Shown: positions 6,190 to 13,383 of the stretch, piece after piece
Position numbering within the stretch: the first letter of the stretch is position 1
How the letters are laid out: each line of letters starts with the position of its first letter
Assembly (NCBI GenBank): GCA_903865465.1
Contig: CAIPJU010000369.1
Span: 1-13,383, forward strand
Source of the DNA: an uncultured Bacteroidota bacterium
Lineage (GTDB): Bacteria > Bacteroidota > Bacteroidia > Bacteroidales > VadinHA17
DNA: 13,383 bases
Direction: 5' to 3'
Made by a program: the position numbers and the translations under genes
The notes under the pieces: model-generated
Database searches by the model: none
Told to the model about the DNA's origin: nothing
The model's input: the letters and a program-made list of their open reading frames with translations, nothing else

Positions 6190-8757
6190 CTACTCTTCAA
6201 GTAAATTTACCTCTTTAATGCGTCTGTTCTCATTGCTGAATCTTAATGTTTTAATCTCGAAGGGGCGGAAATTACCGGACCATTTGATGCCTGCAAACGT
6301 CAGATCGATAGTTCCTGAGATTGGTTTACCCGACGATTCCACACAACGGATGATAAGATCATTGCCCGACTCTGACATCTTAATGGCTGTTATAATGATC
6401 TCCGGAGTTGCACAGCTTAAGAGTGATCCTGATCTGGCTAATTTCCCGTTATGTATACCCTGATAAATAATAACAGGGGAAGAAGACAATTCTTCCGCCT
6501 TCCTTGTAATATTGTTCTCTTTCCATGAATCTTTATGCGGAACCAGCACCATTCTGAAGCTATGAATACCCTGATCCATCCAGATATGTTCAGTATTCAT
6601 ATCGAGTACTCTCGGGTTGTGATGTGCATAAACCGCTGATCGAAGAACTGATATTCTCATGTCGCTGCCTGATACACTATAGCCGTATTTGGCATCGTTG
6701 ATGACTGTGAGCCCGTATTTGCCTGATTTGCTGTTTCCTGTAAGGTCGAGCCATCTCTGGCCGGGTTCCTCATTGCCATTGGTTTCACGCACCTTGTGCC
6801 CATAAGGTATTTCATATGTGGCTTCAGCCGTTTCAATATCGACAGGGAAGGAGAATTTTACCATTTTCTGATGTTCGTGCCAGTCGAAGCTTACAAGGGC
6901 TTCCAGCTGTTTCGATCCGCCGCATAAAGTCCAGTCAACAGAAAGTATTGAAGCTCCATAAGTCGTTGTTGATCTTATTGTTGCACGAAGAGGACCGTTT
7001 TCTATCACTTTCACTGATCCTTTTCCGAAAGAGCCAGCCTCCTCCGAAAAACTTTTTATATCATGGCTCCAGGTATCGCTTGGGTCATTGATTATTAGGG
7101 CCCTGCAACCTCCGCTTCCTCCTTTAAATACCTCAGTAAGGTTTTTCTTATCGTACATTCCCAATGTTCCGTCAGGGAAAATATTTATACGCAGGAATTC
7201 ATTTTCGAGTATGCTGCCGGTGGCTGATACCAGATCTTTAAATAAATATGGATCTCCTTTTAATAACCTGATCTGTCTGTATCCAAAAGCCGGTATTAAA
7301 GTTTTGAAAACAAGCGTCCTCCGGCTGCCAGTTTCGGTTGTTCCACCTGACCACTGATGGGCTAATGCATTGCCGTTTTCATCCTCCACTCTTGAGGGAT
7401 TGGTGAGATTCCAGTTAAGGTCATACTCTGCAACCTGTTCTGACTCCCAGGCATTAGGGTTAAAAACCAGAAGGTACTGCGATGAAGGATCTTTGGCAGG
7501 AACCTGCCATTCGAGTTTTTGAACAGCCTTATATACTGCCTGATGTGCTATATCGAGAGCATATCCTGAAGCTTCACGTGCCGACTGGTAATGGGAAGGA
7601 AGCGACGTCCCGGCCAGACTGTCATGGAATTGCAGAAATAAGATTCTCTTCCAGGCTTCCGTAAACTCCTGTTTTGGATATTTCGCACCCCAGGCCATCA
7701 TACCAACAGCTGAAATTTTCTCGGCTGTTACCATGGCGGATTCCGAAGCTCGATTTGCCTTTTTTATTTCTGCTTCTGCCGTGTAACATCCAACAGAATG
7801 ATGCTGAAGATCATCATTAACGACGGGCAGATCTGAAATATTCTCTTTCCTGAGCTCCCTGAAATAATTCTCCGGAGTGCTGAAGAAAACTGCAGGACCC
7901 TCTCTATCTTTCTTTAATTCCTCTATGGAAGCAATGTTCTCCCTGGTGGCGCCACCTCCATGATCGCCGGCTCCATAATATGTCATTACATTTTTCACAG
8001 GCTGCTCCCTGAACTGAGTCATTACCTGTTCCACACGATTCCGGAGCGAGCCATTTTCGTTATAACTAATGGGAATACGATAGGTAAGCACACGGGAGCC
8101 ATCTGCCCCTTCCCACCAGAAGATATCCTCTGGCAGGCTTTTTTCCTTTATCCCCGGACGCATGAAAACATAATTTTCCATTCCCTGAAGTTTCAGAATC
8201 TGGGGCAAGGTTCCGGTGTGGCCAAATGAATCGGGATTAAAAGCCACTTTTGCCTTATGGCCCAGAAGATGCTGCAGGGTAAGCTGTCCGTAAAGGCCTT
8301 GTCGTACCAGTGCTTCACCTGATGGAATATTCACATCGGGCTCAATCCACCATCCCCCAACAATATTCCAACGACCTTCATCGACTCGCTGCCGGATCTC
8401 TTTCAGCATTGCCGGATCGTTTTCAGAAACCCACTGGTAAAACTGGGCAGAACTTGCTGTGAACTTAAACTCCTGATTCTCGTTCATCCTGTCGAGTGCC
8501 GACCTGAAAGTGCTGTGAACAACTGCCAGACCTTCTGACCATGGCCACAACCAAACCGGATCGATATGTGCATGGCCTATCATATGGAACCTGTATTTTG
8601 AAGCATCAGAAGGCCACGAATCCTTTGCCAGACCCTTTTCAGATACTAAACCGGTAATGGGTGCAATGGCAATTACTGCCGTTCCTGCAGCAGCTCGGTT
8701 TAAAAAATCACGCCTTGTAATATTTTTCCCTTTGCCTGGAATTTCTATTTTCTTCAT
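6190..8757 (-). CDS. GH38 alpha-mannosidase, Tat-exported
   Basis: 855 residues from the ATG at 8757; a TTG at 8766 would add three. The N-terminus has a twin-arginine signal, ITRRDFLNRAAAG (Arg15-Arg16), then a hydrophobic stretch, so the protein is probably exported folded. The catalytic domain starts near residue 55. Zinc ligands are visible in HMIGHAHIDPVWLWPW (His62, Asp64-66 region), the nucleophile Asp176 in FNPDSFGHTGTLPQIL, GAGDHGGG at 262-269, and His378 in LQFHDSLAGTS. The remaining ~450 residues are the family's middle helical and C-terminal beta domains. It hydrolyses alpha-mannosides with retention of configuration. Length is normal for the family and no frame break is seen. The ROK kinase stops 10 bases upstream, which indicates one transcript. 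The linkage attacked (N-glycan, mannan or O-mannoside) cannot be told from sequence. Confidence 0.93.
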   Translation of the reverse strand: MKKIEIPGKGKNITRRDFLNRAAAGTAVIAIAPITGLVSEKGLAKDSWPSDASKYRFHMIGHAHIDPVWLWPWSEGLAVVHSTFRSALDRMNENQEFKFTASSAQFYQWVSENDPAMLKEIRQRVDEGRWNIVGGWWIEPDVNIPSGEALVRQGLYGQLTLQHLLGHKAKVAFNPDSFGHTGTLPQILKLQGMENYVFMRPGIKEKSLPEDIFWWEGADGSRVLTYRIPISYNENGSLRNRVEQVMTQFREQPVKNVMTYYGAGDHGGGATRENIASIEELKKDREGPAVFFSTPENYFRELRKENISDLPVVNDDLQHHSVGCYTAEAEIKKANRASESAMVTAEKISAVGMMAWGAKYPKQEFTEAWKRILFLQFHDSLAGTSLPSHYQSAREASGYALDIAHQAVYKAVQKLEWQVPAKDPSSQYLLVFNPNAWESEQVAEYDLNWNLTNPSRVEDENGNALAHQWSGGTTETGSRRTLVFKTLIPAFGYRQIRLLKGDPYLFKDLVSATGSILENEFLRINIFPDGTLGMYDKKNLTEVFKGGSGGCRALIINDPSDTWSHDIKSFSEEAGSFGKGSVKVIENGPLRATIRSTTTYGASILSVDWTLCGGSKQLEALVSFDWHEHQKMVKFSFPVDIETAEATYEIPYGHKVRETNGNEEPGQRWLDLTGNSKSGKYGLTVINDAKYGYSVSGSDMRISVLRSAVYAHHNPRVLDMNTEHIWMDQGIHSFRMVLVPHKDSWKENNITRKAEELSSSPVIIYQGIHNGKLARSGSLLSCATPEIIITAIKMSESGNDLIIRCVESSGKPISGTIDLTFAGIKWSGNFRPFEIKTLRFSNENRRIKEVNLLEE

Positions 8758-8767
8758 GATATGCAAA

Positions 8768-9748
8768 TTAGAATTTTTCCTTATATACTGCTACACAGAG
8801 AGCAGCAAAGTCGCCAATTGATTCCCCCAATTCGGATGGCTTTATAGTACAAACTGCCAGTGATGCCGGAATAGCTTCTCTTTTCAGGGTTTCCTCAATG
8901 AGTGGTTTGAAAAGCATCTCATTGCGTGCATAAATGCTTCCGATTACTATGCATTCAGGATTAAGTATATCAATAAGTATTGCCAGACCCTGTCCGAGGT
9001 AATCTGCTGCAATCCTTATAATTTCAAGGGCAACCGAATCACCTTTGACTGCAGCTTCAGCTACAATCCTGGTATCAATCACCTCAATATTCTCTTCGGA
9101 TGGACAAAATTCTACAACTTCATTTTTAATAAGTTTCTCTCTGACAATCGATTTTGCCAGTTGGGCAATCCCGCCTCCGCTGCAGAATCCTTCGAATGAT
9201 CCTTCTTTCCCGAAACCGACAGGGCCCTTTTTTGCCAAACGGATATGGCCTATTTCACCGCCAAGATCATTGGTTCCGGCATATAGCTTTCCATTAAGTA
9301 TAAGTCCGCCGCCCATACCAGTCCCAAATGTCAGAAAAATCATATTTGAAGTGCCCCTTCCCGCCCCCATTAGCCACTCCGCGAGGGCACAGGCATTTGC
9401 ATCATTCTGAATCGAGACAGGAATTCCGTATTTGTCATGGAATATTTTCACAATCGGTATTTCATCCCAACCTGGCAGATTGGGCGGGGAATATATGACC
9501 CCGGATTTAGAATCGAGTGGACCTCCGCAGCTTATACCAATTGAAGAAACTGAACTGATTTCAGTATCATTATCGATGAGCAGGTGGCCGATCATCTCAT
9601 GAAACTGGCTTATCATCTTCCAGGGATCCGGAAAATCCCTGGTCAGAACTCTCTCCCTGCTTATAACCGACAGAACACCATTCTCATCTGTTCGTCCAAG
9701 TAGAACTGAACACTTTGTTCCACCTATATCTATCCCGATAATATTCAT
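8768..9748 (-). CDS. ROK-family sugar kinase lacking the usual zinc cysteines
   Basis: 326 residues, cytoplasmic, ATG at 9748. It shows the ASKHA kinase pattern: IGIDIGGTKCSVLLG (phosphate 1, residues 4-18), GISCGGPLD, the catalytic Asp116 in IQNDANACALAEW, and FLTFGTGMGGGLILNG (phosphate 2). EIGHIRL supplies the ROK His168. The usual CxCGxxGCxE zinc cluster is absent; the matching stretch reads GPVGFGKEGSFEGFCSGGGI, with only one Cys (189). No DNA-binding N-terminus is present, so it is a kinase and not a ROK repressor. It should phosphorylate a hexose with ATP. Next to an alpha-mannosidase, mannose is the likeliest substrate, but glucose, fructose or N-acetylmannosamine remain possible. It leads the three-gene group with GH38 and the NagX-like protein. 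Confidence 0.9.
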   Translation of the reverse strand: MNIIGIDIGGTKCSVLLGRTDENGVLSVISRERVLTRDFPDPWKMISQFHEMIGHLLIDNDTEISSVSSIGISCGGPLDSKSGVIYSPPNLPGWDEIPIVKIFHDKYGIPVSIQNDANACALAEWLMGAGRGTSNMIFLTFGTGMGGGLILNGKLYAGTNDLGGEIGHIRLAKKGPVGFGKEGSFEGFCSGGGIAQLAKSIVREKLIKNEVVEFCPSEENIEVIDTRIVAEAAVKGDSVALEIIRIAADYLGQGLAILIDILNPECIVIGSIYARNEMLFKPLIEETLKREAIPASLAVCTIKPSELGESIGDFAALCVAVYKEKF

Positions 9749-9804
9749 ATTATTACTGATTTAAGAACGATTCGGAAGGTAAGGACCTGCAAAACCATAG
9801 CCAG

Positions 9805-10461
9805 CTACCCCAGAATTAACCCGGAACTATCCGACTCTTTTATTATAAAGTATATTACGGCACTAATAAGGGCTGCGAAGAAGCACCATACTGAAGTAAG
9901 GAATTCTTTATAAAAGATCCCTGTTACAAAACATGATATAGTAATTAGAATTCCGAACAAATTCATCTTTTTAACCGTCGACAGGAAGAGGGGTGCAATT
10001 GTTGAGATCAGATAGATGGCAAAGGCAAGATATCCTGCCTTAACCGGAAAATCATTTATATATTCCACATGAAAGCCGCTGATACTGGGGTTTACGTGAA
10101 ATTTAACAAGGCAAAATGCGTAATATATTGATAATATGACTCCTCCTGTAAAAAACCGGTTGATCAGTTTCTTTCTCCGCAGGTCAAATTCCATTTTATA
10201 TACGGAATATGGGAGCATAAATGGCCAGATGACGAGGGCCATAAGAAGATAGAAATAGGTTGCATAAATCTGAATATATGAAACATCTCCTGACGGTATC
10301 GTCAGCCATAAAACCCCTTCAGAAAACTGCTGGAAGGCAAACAGCAGAGGAATTGCGGAAAATAATTTCTGAGCCGGATTTCTGGCTTTCCTGATCGTAA
10401 CAACACCAATAGCTGAGATTACTGCTCCTCCTGCAAAGCTGGCACCTGCTGAAAAACACAT
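9805..10461 (-). CDS. DUF6629 family membrane protein
   Basis: 218 residues, ATG at 10461. The MCFSAGASFAGGAVISAIG start is the hallmark of this small family of integral membrane proteins. About seven hydrophobic segments: residues 5-24, 34-55, 66-88, 103-120, 140-160, 164-184 and 188-209. There is no signal peptide beyond the first helix, and no catalytic motif I recognise. Loop residues QQFSEGVLWL (44-53) are typical of the family. It lies 56 bases upstream of the ROK kinase on the same strand, so it may be in the same transcript, and 99 bases downstream of the aldo/keto reductase. Function unknown. Confidence 0.8.
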   Translation of the reverse strand: MCFSAGASFAGGAVISAIGVVTIRKARNPAQKLFSAIPLLFAFQQFSEGVLWLTIPSGDVSYIQIYATYFYLLMALVIWPFMLPYSVYKMEFDLRRKKLINRFFTGGVILSIYYAFCLVKFHVNPSISGFHVEYINDFPVKAGYLAFAIYLISTIAPLFLSTVKKMNLFGILITISCFVTGIFYKEFLTSVWCFFAALISAVIYFIIKESDSSGLILG

Positions 10462-10560
10462 ATTATCTATTTATAACTTGATAAGGATGCTTTAACCCCT
10501 CCAAATTAATAAAAAAGCAGGATTATGAAAGAAATTATGCTTAAACTCTAATAGTTTTTT

Positions 10561-11583
10561 TCATTCCGGGAACCTGCCTGACATTTGCCTGTTCACCATC
10601 CATCCCGGGTATTCTGAAACCAGCTGGCTTATGGCTTCTAGTTCCTGCATTTCCATGGGGTTAAGCTGAAGATTGACCGATTCAATATTATCCAGAAGCT
10701 GTTCCTTCTTTTTCGCACCTATTATGATACTTGTTACGCCCGGTTTGCCAAGTAGCCATGCAAGCGCTACCCTGGCTGCAGTAACACCATGGTTATTGCC
10801 TATTTTAATCATAACATCTATGATGTCATATGCTTTATCTTTATTTACAGGAGGAAAATCGAAGGTATCCCTTCTGCTGTCGCCTGCTTTTGGGTTGTTC
10901 CTTGTAAACTTTCCGGATAAGAATCCGCCTGCAAGCGGACTCCAGGGCATGATTCCTATACCTTCGCTCAATGCCATCGGAACTATCTCGCGTTCTATAT
11001 CCCTTCCGGCAATGGTGTAGTAATTCTGCGATGCCACAAACTTTGTCCAGCCCATCTTCTCAGCAATCCCGTTTGCCTTCATTACCATCCAGGCAGGATG
11101 ATTGCTAATTCCGATATATCTTACCTTACCTGACCTGACAACATCCTCGAGCCCTCGCATGGTCTCTTCAATAGGTGTTATGGGGTCGAAACCATGAATG
11201 TAGAGAAGGTCAATATTTGACACATTCAACCGCGACAGGCTGTCATTGACAGAATCGCTGATATGAAGCCTTGAAAGCCCTACCTGGTTAGCTCCCGGCC
11301 CCATACGGAGCCTTACCTTTGTAGCGAGAACAACCTGCTGCCGATTAACACCCAGGTTTTTAAGTGCCTTTCCAAGGAGAATTTCAGATAATCCTTCGGA
11401 ATAGGCATTTGCCGTGTCTATAAAATTTATTCCGCTATCAAGTGCTGTTTTCACCAGCTGGGTTACCTCCTCCTCAGCCAACCTGCCTATCGCTTCCCAA
11501 TAACCTTTCCCACCAAATGTCATGGCACCCAGACATAACTCTGATACCAAAACCCCTGTCTTTCCAAGCTGATTATATTTCAT
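10561..11583 (-). CDS. Aldo/keto reductase
   Basis: 340 residues, cytoplasmic, full length for the family. The (beta/alpha)8 NADPH-dependent oxidoreductase pattern is clear: MKYNQLGKTGVLVSELCLG, the catalytic tetrad Asp56 and Tyr61 (NFIDTANAYSEG), Lys89 (VVLATKVR) and His130 (LLYIHGFDP), then VRYIGISNHPAW, a cofactor region at GIGIMPWSPLAGGFLSGKF and VTSIIIGAKKKEQLLDNIE near the end. All four active-site residues are present. The closest relatives by motif are the YajO/IolS-like bacterial oxidoreductases; the substrate cannot be read from sequence. It lies 99 bases upstream of the DUF6629 gene on the same strand and begins after a 220-base gap, so it probably has its own promoter. Confidence 0.92.
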   Translation of the reverse strand: MKYNQLGKTGVLVSELCLGAMTFGGKGYWEAIGRLAEEEVTQLVKTALDSGINFIDTANAYSEGLSEILLGKALKNLGVNRQQVVLATKVRLRMGPGANQVGLSRLHISDSVNDSLSRLNVSNIDLLYIHGFDPITPIEETMRGLEDVVRSGKVRYIGISNHPAWMVMKANGIAEKMGWTKFVASQNYYTIAGRDIEREIVPMALSEGIGIMPWSPLAGGFLSGKFTRNNPKAGDSRRDTFDFPPVNKDKAYDIIDVMIKIGNNHGVTAARVALAWLLGKPGVTSIIIGAKKKEQLLDNIESVNLQLNPMEMQELEAISQLVSEYPGWMVNRQMSGRFPE

Positions 11584-11803
11584 TTTGTTATGATTTTAAC
11601 AATTAGCAGTATCAATAATAAGATGAAAATCGGTAATCGTATATAAGATTCTATTGCGCCTCTTCGCTCCCTTTAGAGCCTGGAGAAATAAAGCAAATCA
11701 ATAGAGTCAGATCTGTGACTTCCTAAAGTCATTTATTACCAGATTAAACAAACACCTATTGCTTTTGTTGAGTATTAAAATGAGAAAATAGTTCTCAAAG
11801 CAT
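11584..11803. other. Intergenic gap with one small hairpin
   Basis: I see no gene here. TGACTT (11716-11721) and AAGTCA (11726-11731) make a six-base stem with a CCTA loop, 73 bases downstream of the TPR-like gene (stop 11804, minus strand). It may mark that gene's transcript end, but no T-run follows on the minus strand. The promoter of the aldo/keto reductase should also lie here, but I found no convincing -33/-7 pair. Confidence 0.35.
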
Positions 11804-12913
11804 CTAATCGAAATTATTCTTTTTGAAATCGGCCAGCTCATCACCTTTTTTTCTGTAGAGTTTACCGAAATGCTTATCATTTTCGCCATAGCTGATACGC
11901 GACAATCCATAATAAGCAAAGGATGAGAACTCTTTACCGTAATTGCCGAAAAGAGAGAGCTCTTTCGCACCTTCGGTATAGAGCTCTTTTGCTTTTTTAT
12001 AATCGTTATATTTTTTTTCTGACAATATGCCTTTGAAAACTGTATACTCTCCATTGAAAAAGGAGTTACTAATCAGCTCTCCATGTGCAAGAATGATTTT
12101 TTCAGCTTTATCATACTGTTTCGTCAGCAGGAGGTTTTTTATGTACTCTTCCTCATAAGCCATATTCCCCGGATAAAGTTCATGAAGAACCCTGGAGTAA
12201 AAAATAGCCTGCTCAAAATTAGACTCATAATTTGCGAATACCTCCGAAAGGAAAATAAGGGCTTCTCCCTTAAGCATTATTGAATTTCGTGCAGCTTCCC
12301 TCAGCTGTTTAACACCTTCTATCCTGCTTCCCCTTGGAAACAAAATAGCGAGCGGTTTGTAAACAGGATATACTTCCGGGTATACTTCGCGGTAGTAATT
12401 GAAAATTCCTGTAAAGTAATAAAAATCAGAAGATACTGAAGTGTATTTAAATGCTGCCATAATCCTTTGGTAGGTTCCGGAAACCAAAGGAAATACTTCG
12501 AGATTCAGGTTGTTGTCAGTATAGAAAAGAAGAAGAAATCCGCGGGAACAGAGATTAGCCAGCAGATATTCCGCCTCATCATGGTTCTGCTTCTTATCGG
12601 ATAATTCCAGGCATCTGCGCAGGGATTCCTCGAATGAAGCCCGTGCGGGTGAGGTTGGAAGAAGAGGGTAGTTCTCCCAATATATCTTCATTCCCTTTAA
12701 CAGGTATACCACAGGATGACCGGGAAAGGCTTGCTGTACTTTTTTAGTCAACGCCTCCGCCTCCCTGTTCTTACCATTATAAATACAGTCAATATCCCTC
12801 TTTATGAGATTTACTGTTACTGAATCTTTAAGTATCTGAGAATTAATGTATTCCGGATGTAATAAAAACAGTAAAAGTAATATTGTGTTAATTACTCCCT
12901 TTGTTTTAGCCAC
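11804..12913 (-). CDS. Secreted TPR-like helical repeat protein
   Basis: 369 residues starting at a GTG (12911-12913); an in-frame TAA lies nine bases upstream and no ATG is near, so the GTG is the likely start. The N-terminus MAKTKGVINTILLLLFLLHP followed by EYINSQ is a signal peptide without a lipobox, so a periplasmic or surface location is expected. The rest is helical repeats: pairs such as RREAEALTKKVQQAFPGHPV-type helices (residues 50-72), EALIFLSEVFANYESNFEQA (about 219-238), then FYSRVLHELYPGN, DKAEKIILAHGELISN and YKKAKELYTEGAKELSLFGN. The segment GSRIEGVKQLREAARNS recalls TTC39/Iml2-like proteins, a remote guess. No catalytic site is visible. Minus-strand orientation matches the genes downstream but the 220-base gap argues for a separate transcript. 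Confidence 0.75.
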   Translation of the reverse strand: MAKTKGVINTILLLLFLLHPEYINSQILKDSVTVNLIKRDIDCIYNGKNREAEALTKKVQQAFPGHPVVYLLKGMKIYWENYPLLPTSPARASFEESLRRCLELSDKKQNHDEAEYLLANLCSRGFLLLFYTDNNLNLEVFPLVSGTYQRIMAAFKYTSVSSDFYYFTGIFNYYREVYPEVYPVYKPLAILFPRGSRIEGVKQLREAARNSIMLKGEALIFLSEVFANYESNFEQAIFYSRVLHELYPGNMAYEEEYIKNLLLTKQYDKAEKIILAHGELISNSFFNGEYTVFKGILSEKKYNDYKKAKELYTEGAKELSLFGNYGKEFSSFAYYGLSRISYGENDKHFGKLYRKKGDELADFKKNNFD

Positions 12914-12995
12914 TTTAATTTATTTTTTTCGGAAGTTCGTTTATCAATTCAAAACCAAAGCATTAAATGAGCTTGGGTTTGGAAATCCAAAGAGT

Positions 12996-13028
12996 TTATC
13001 CTCTCTGTGGTTTTAAAACCCGGGATAA
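12996..13028. repeat. Nested inverted repeat downstream of the cut-off gene
   Basis: TTATCC (12996-13001) and GGATAA (13023-13028) flank a perfect 12-base palindrome GGTTTTAAAACC (13009-13020). A second small hairpin, TTTGG-AAAT-CCAAA, is at 12978-12991. Lying between the stop at 13061 and the GTG start at 12913, both could end the upstream transcript or be a binding site for the TPR-like gene. There is no T-run. Confidence 0.35.
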
Positions 13029-13060
13029 CCTGTTATTGTTCACTAATTTTGTCTTATCAG

Positions 13061-13383
13061 CTAATTTTTCAGCTGGTAAAATTCATATTTCAGTTCCCAA
13101 GTTATCTCTTCTCCGGGTTGTACTTCAACTTTAATATAGGGCTCGGCACAAACAGTTGTTGTAGATGACCAATACGCAAGCTTAATAATTGGCTTGTCGC
13201 CGGTTACCCTGAAACCTGCTCCGGCTTTAAGATTCTCATATCTGAAGTCATAATCTTTGGAACTGTCACTGTAACCAGGCAAATCGTCTATATAAAGCAT
13301 ATCGCTGAGTGTTTGATCTCTTTGGTATGTTAGCTTTTTATCATTGATATACAGTAGTTTATCTGGGCCATCGAATGAACCTG
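13061..13383 (-). CDS. C-terminus of an unidentified, possibly mutarotase-like protein (partial)
   Basis: The stop is TAG at 13061-13063 and the frame runs open through the right edge, giving 106 readable residues; the gene's start is outside the window. Readable landmarks in order are FDGPDKLLYINDKKLTYQRD, YDFRYENLKAGAGFRVTGDK, LAYWSSTTTVCAEPYIKVEV and PGEEITWELKYEFYQL. The hydrophobic strand pattern with an EPYI-then-PGE-then-W-Y-FY ending resembles the C-terminal beta-sandwich of aldose-1-epimerase-like or DUF4380-type proteins, a fold-level guess. Without the N-terminal catalytic part I cannot confirm it. A role in sugar handling would fit the neighbouring mannoside genes. Confidence 0.6.
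   Translation of the reverse strand, partial: GSFDGPDKLLYINDKKLTYQRDQTLSDMLYIDDLPGYSDSSKDYDFRYENLKAGAGFRVTGDKPIIKLAYWSSTTTVCAEPYIKVEVQPGEEITWELKYEFYQLKN

Noticed and set aside
6816..8229. Several plus-strand frames of 60-91 codons across the mannosidase gene.
   Set aside because: They are antisense shadows of a clear full-length GH38 gene, with no start or conservation evidence of their own.
8758..8766. TTG start for the mannosidase at 8766.
   Set aside because: The ATG at 8757 gives a complete Tat signal, and the TTG adds only three residues within the 10-base gap after the kinase.
11707..12054. A 115-codon minus-strand frame overlapping the end of the TPR-like gene.
   Set aside because: It lies in a different frame within a gene with clear helical-repeat coding character and has low-complexity composition.

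Overview
The window looks like chromosome from a Bacteroidota bacterium, probably Bacteroidales or Marinilabiliales, possibly from an environmental or metagenome-assembled genome. The evidence is AT-rich intergenic DNA without clear Shine-Dalgarno sites, a LytS/LytT-type regulatory pair, a helix-turn-helix N-terminus of the Bacteroidota WYL-regulator type, a Tat-exported GH38 alpha-mannosidase next to a ROK kinase and a NagX/DUF5009 membrane protein, and a DUF6629 protein. I see no tRNA, rRNA, CRISPR array, transposase or phage gene.

Left part (1-2589) holds small and poorly characterised genes: a possible 31-codon ORF or gene tail at the left edge; a minus-strand 100-residue protein made of about two and a half propeller-like repeats; a 211-residue regulator with a WYL-family-type N-terminus but no recognisable WYL domain; and a plus-strand 243-residue protein with a Cys4 motif near its N-terminus. 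A 321-base divergent intergenic region (1537-1857) separates the last two and holds promoter-like sites plus a terminator-like hairpin.

Middle part (2729-4875), plus strand: the remains of a secreted protein gene (signal peptide plus N-terminus in one frame, C-terminus in another, centre apparently deleted) run by a four-base ATGA overlap into a LytS-type membrane histidine kinase, which overlaps a LytTR response regulator by another ATGA. This is a tightly coupled two-component operon.

Right part (5001-13383) is all on the minus strand. In transcription order it holds the end of an unidentified, possibly sugar-mutarotase-like protein (cut by the window edge), a secreted TPR-like protein, an aldo/keto reductase, a DUF6629 membrane protein, and a ROK kinase / GH38 alpha-mannosidase / NagX-like trio. 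ROK and GH38 are 10 bases apart and NagX follows after 70 bases. The trio reads as a mannoside-use unit: exported mannosidase releases sugar, the membrane protein handles a sugar or acyl group at the inner membrane, and the kinase phosphorylates the hexose. An imperfect inverted repeat lies between the convergent response-regulator and NagX-like genes.

I did not find a clearly new multi-gene system. The most interesting items are the internally deleted secreted-protein gene joined by overlaps to the kinase, the miniature propeller-repeat protein, the ROK kinase without its usual zinc cysteines, and the regulator without its sensor domain.
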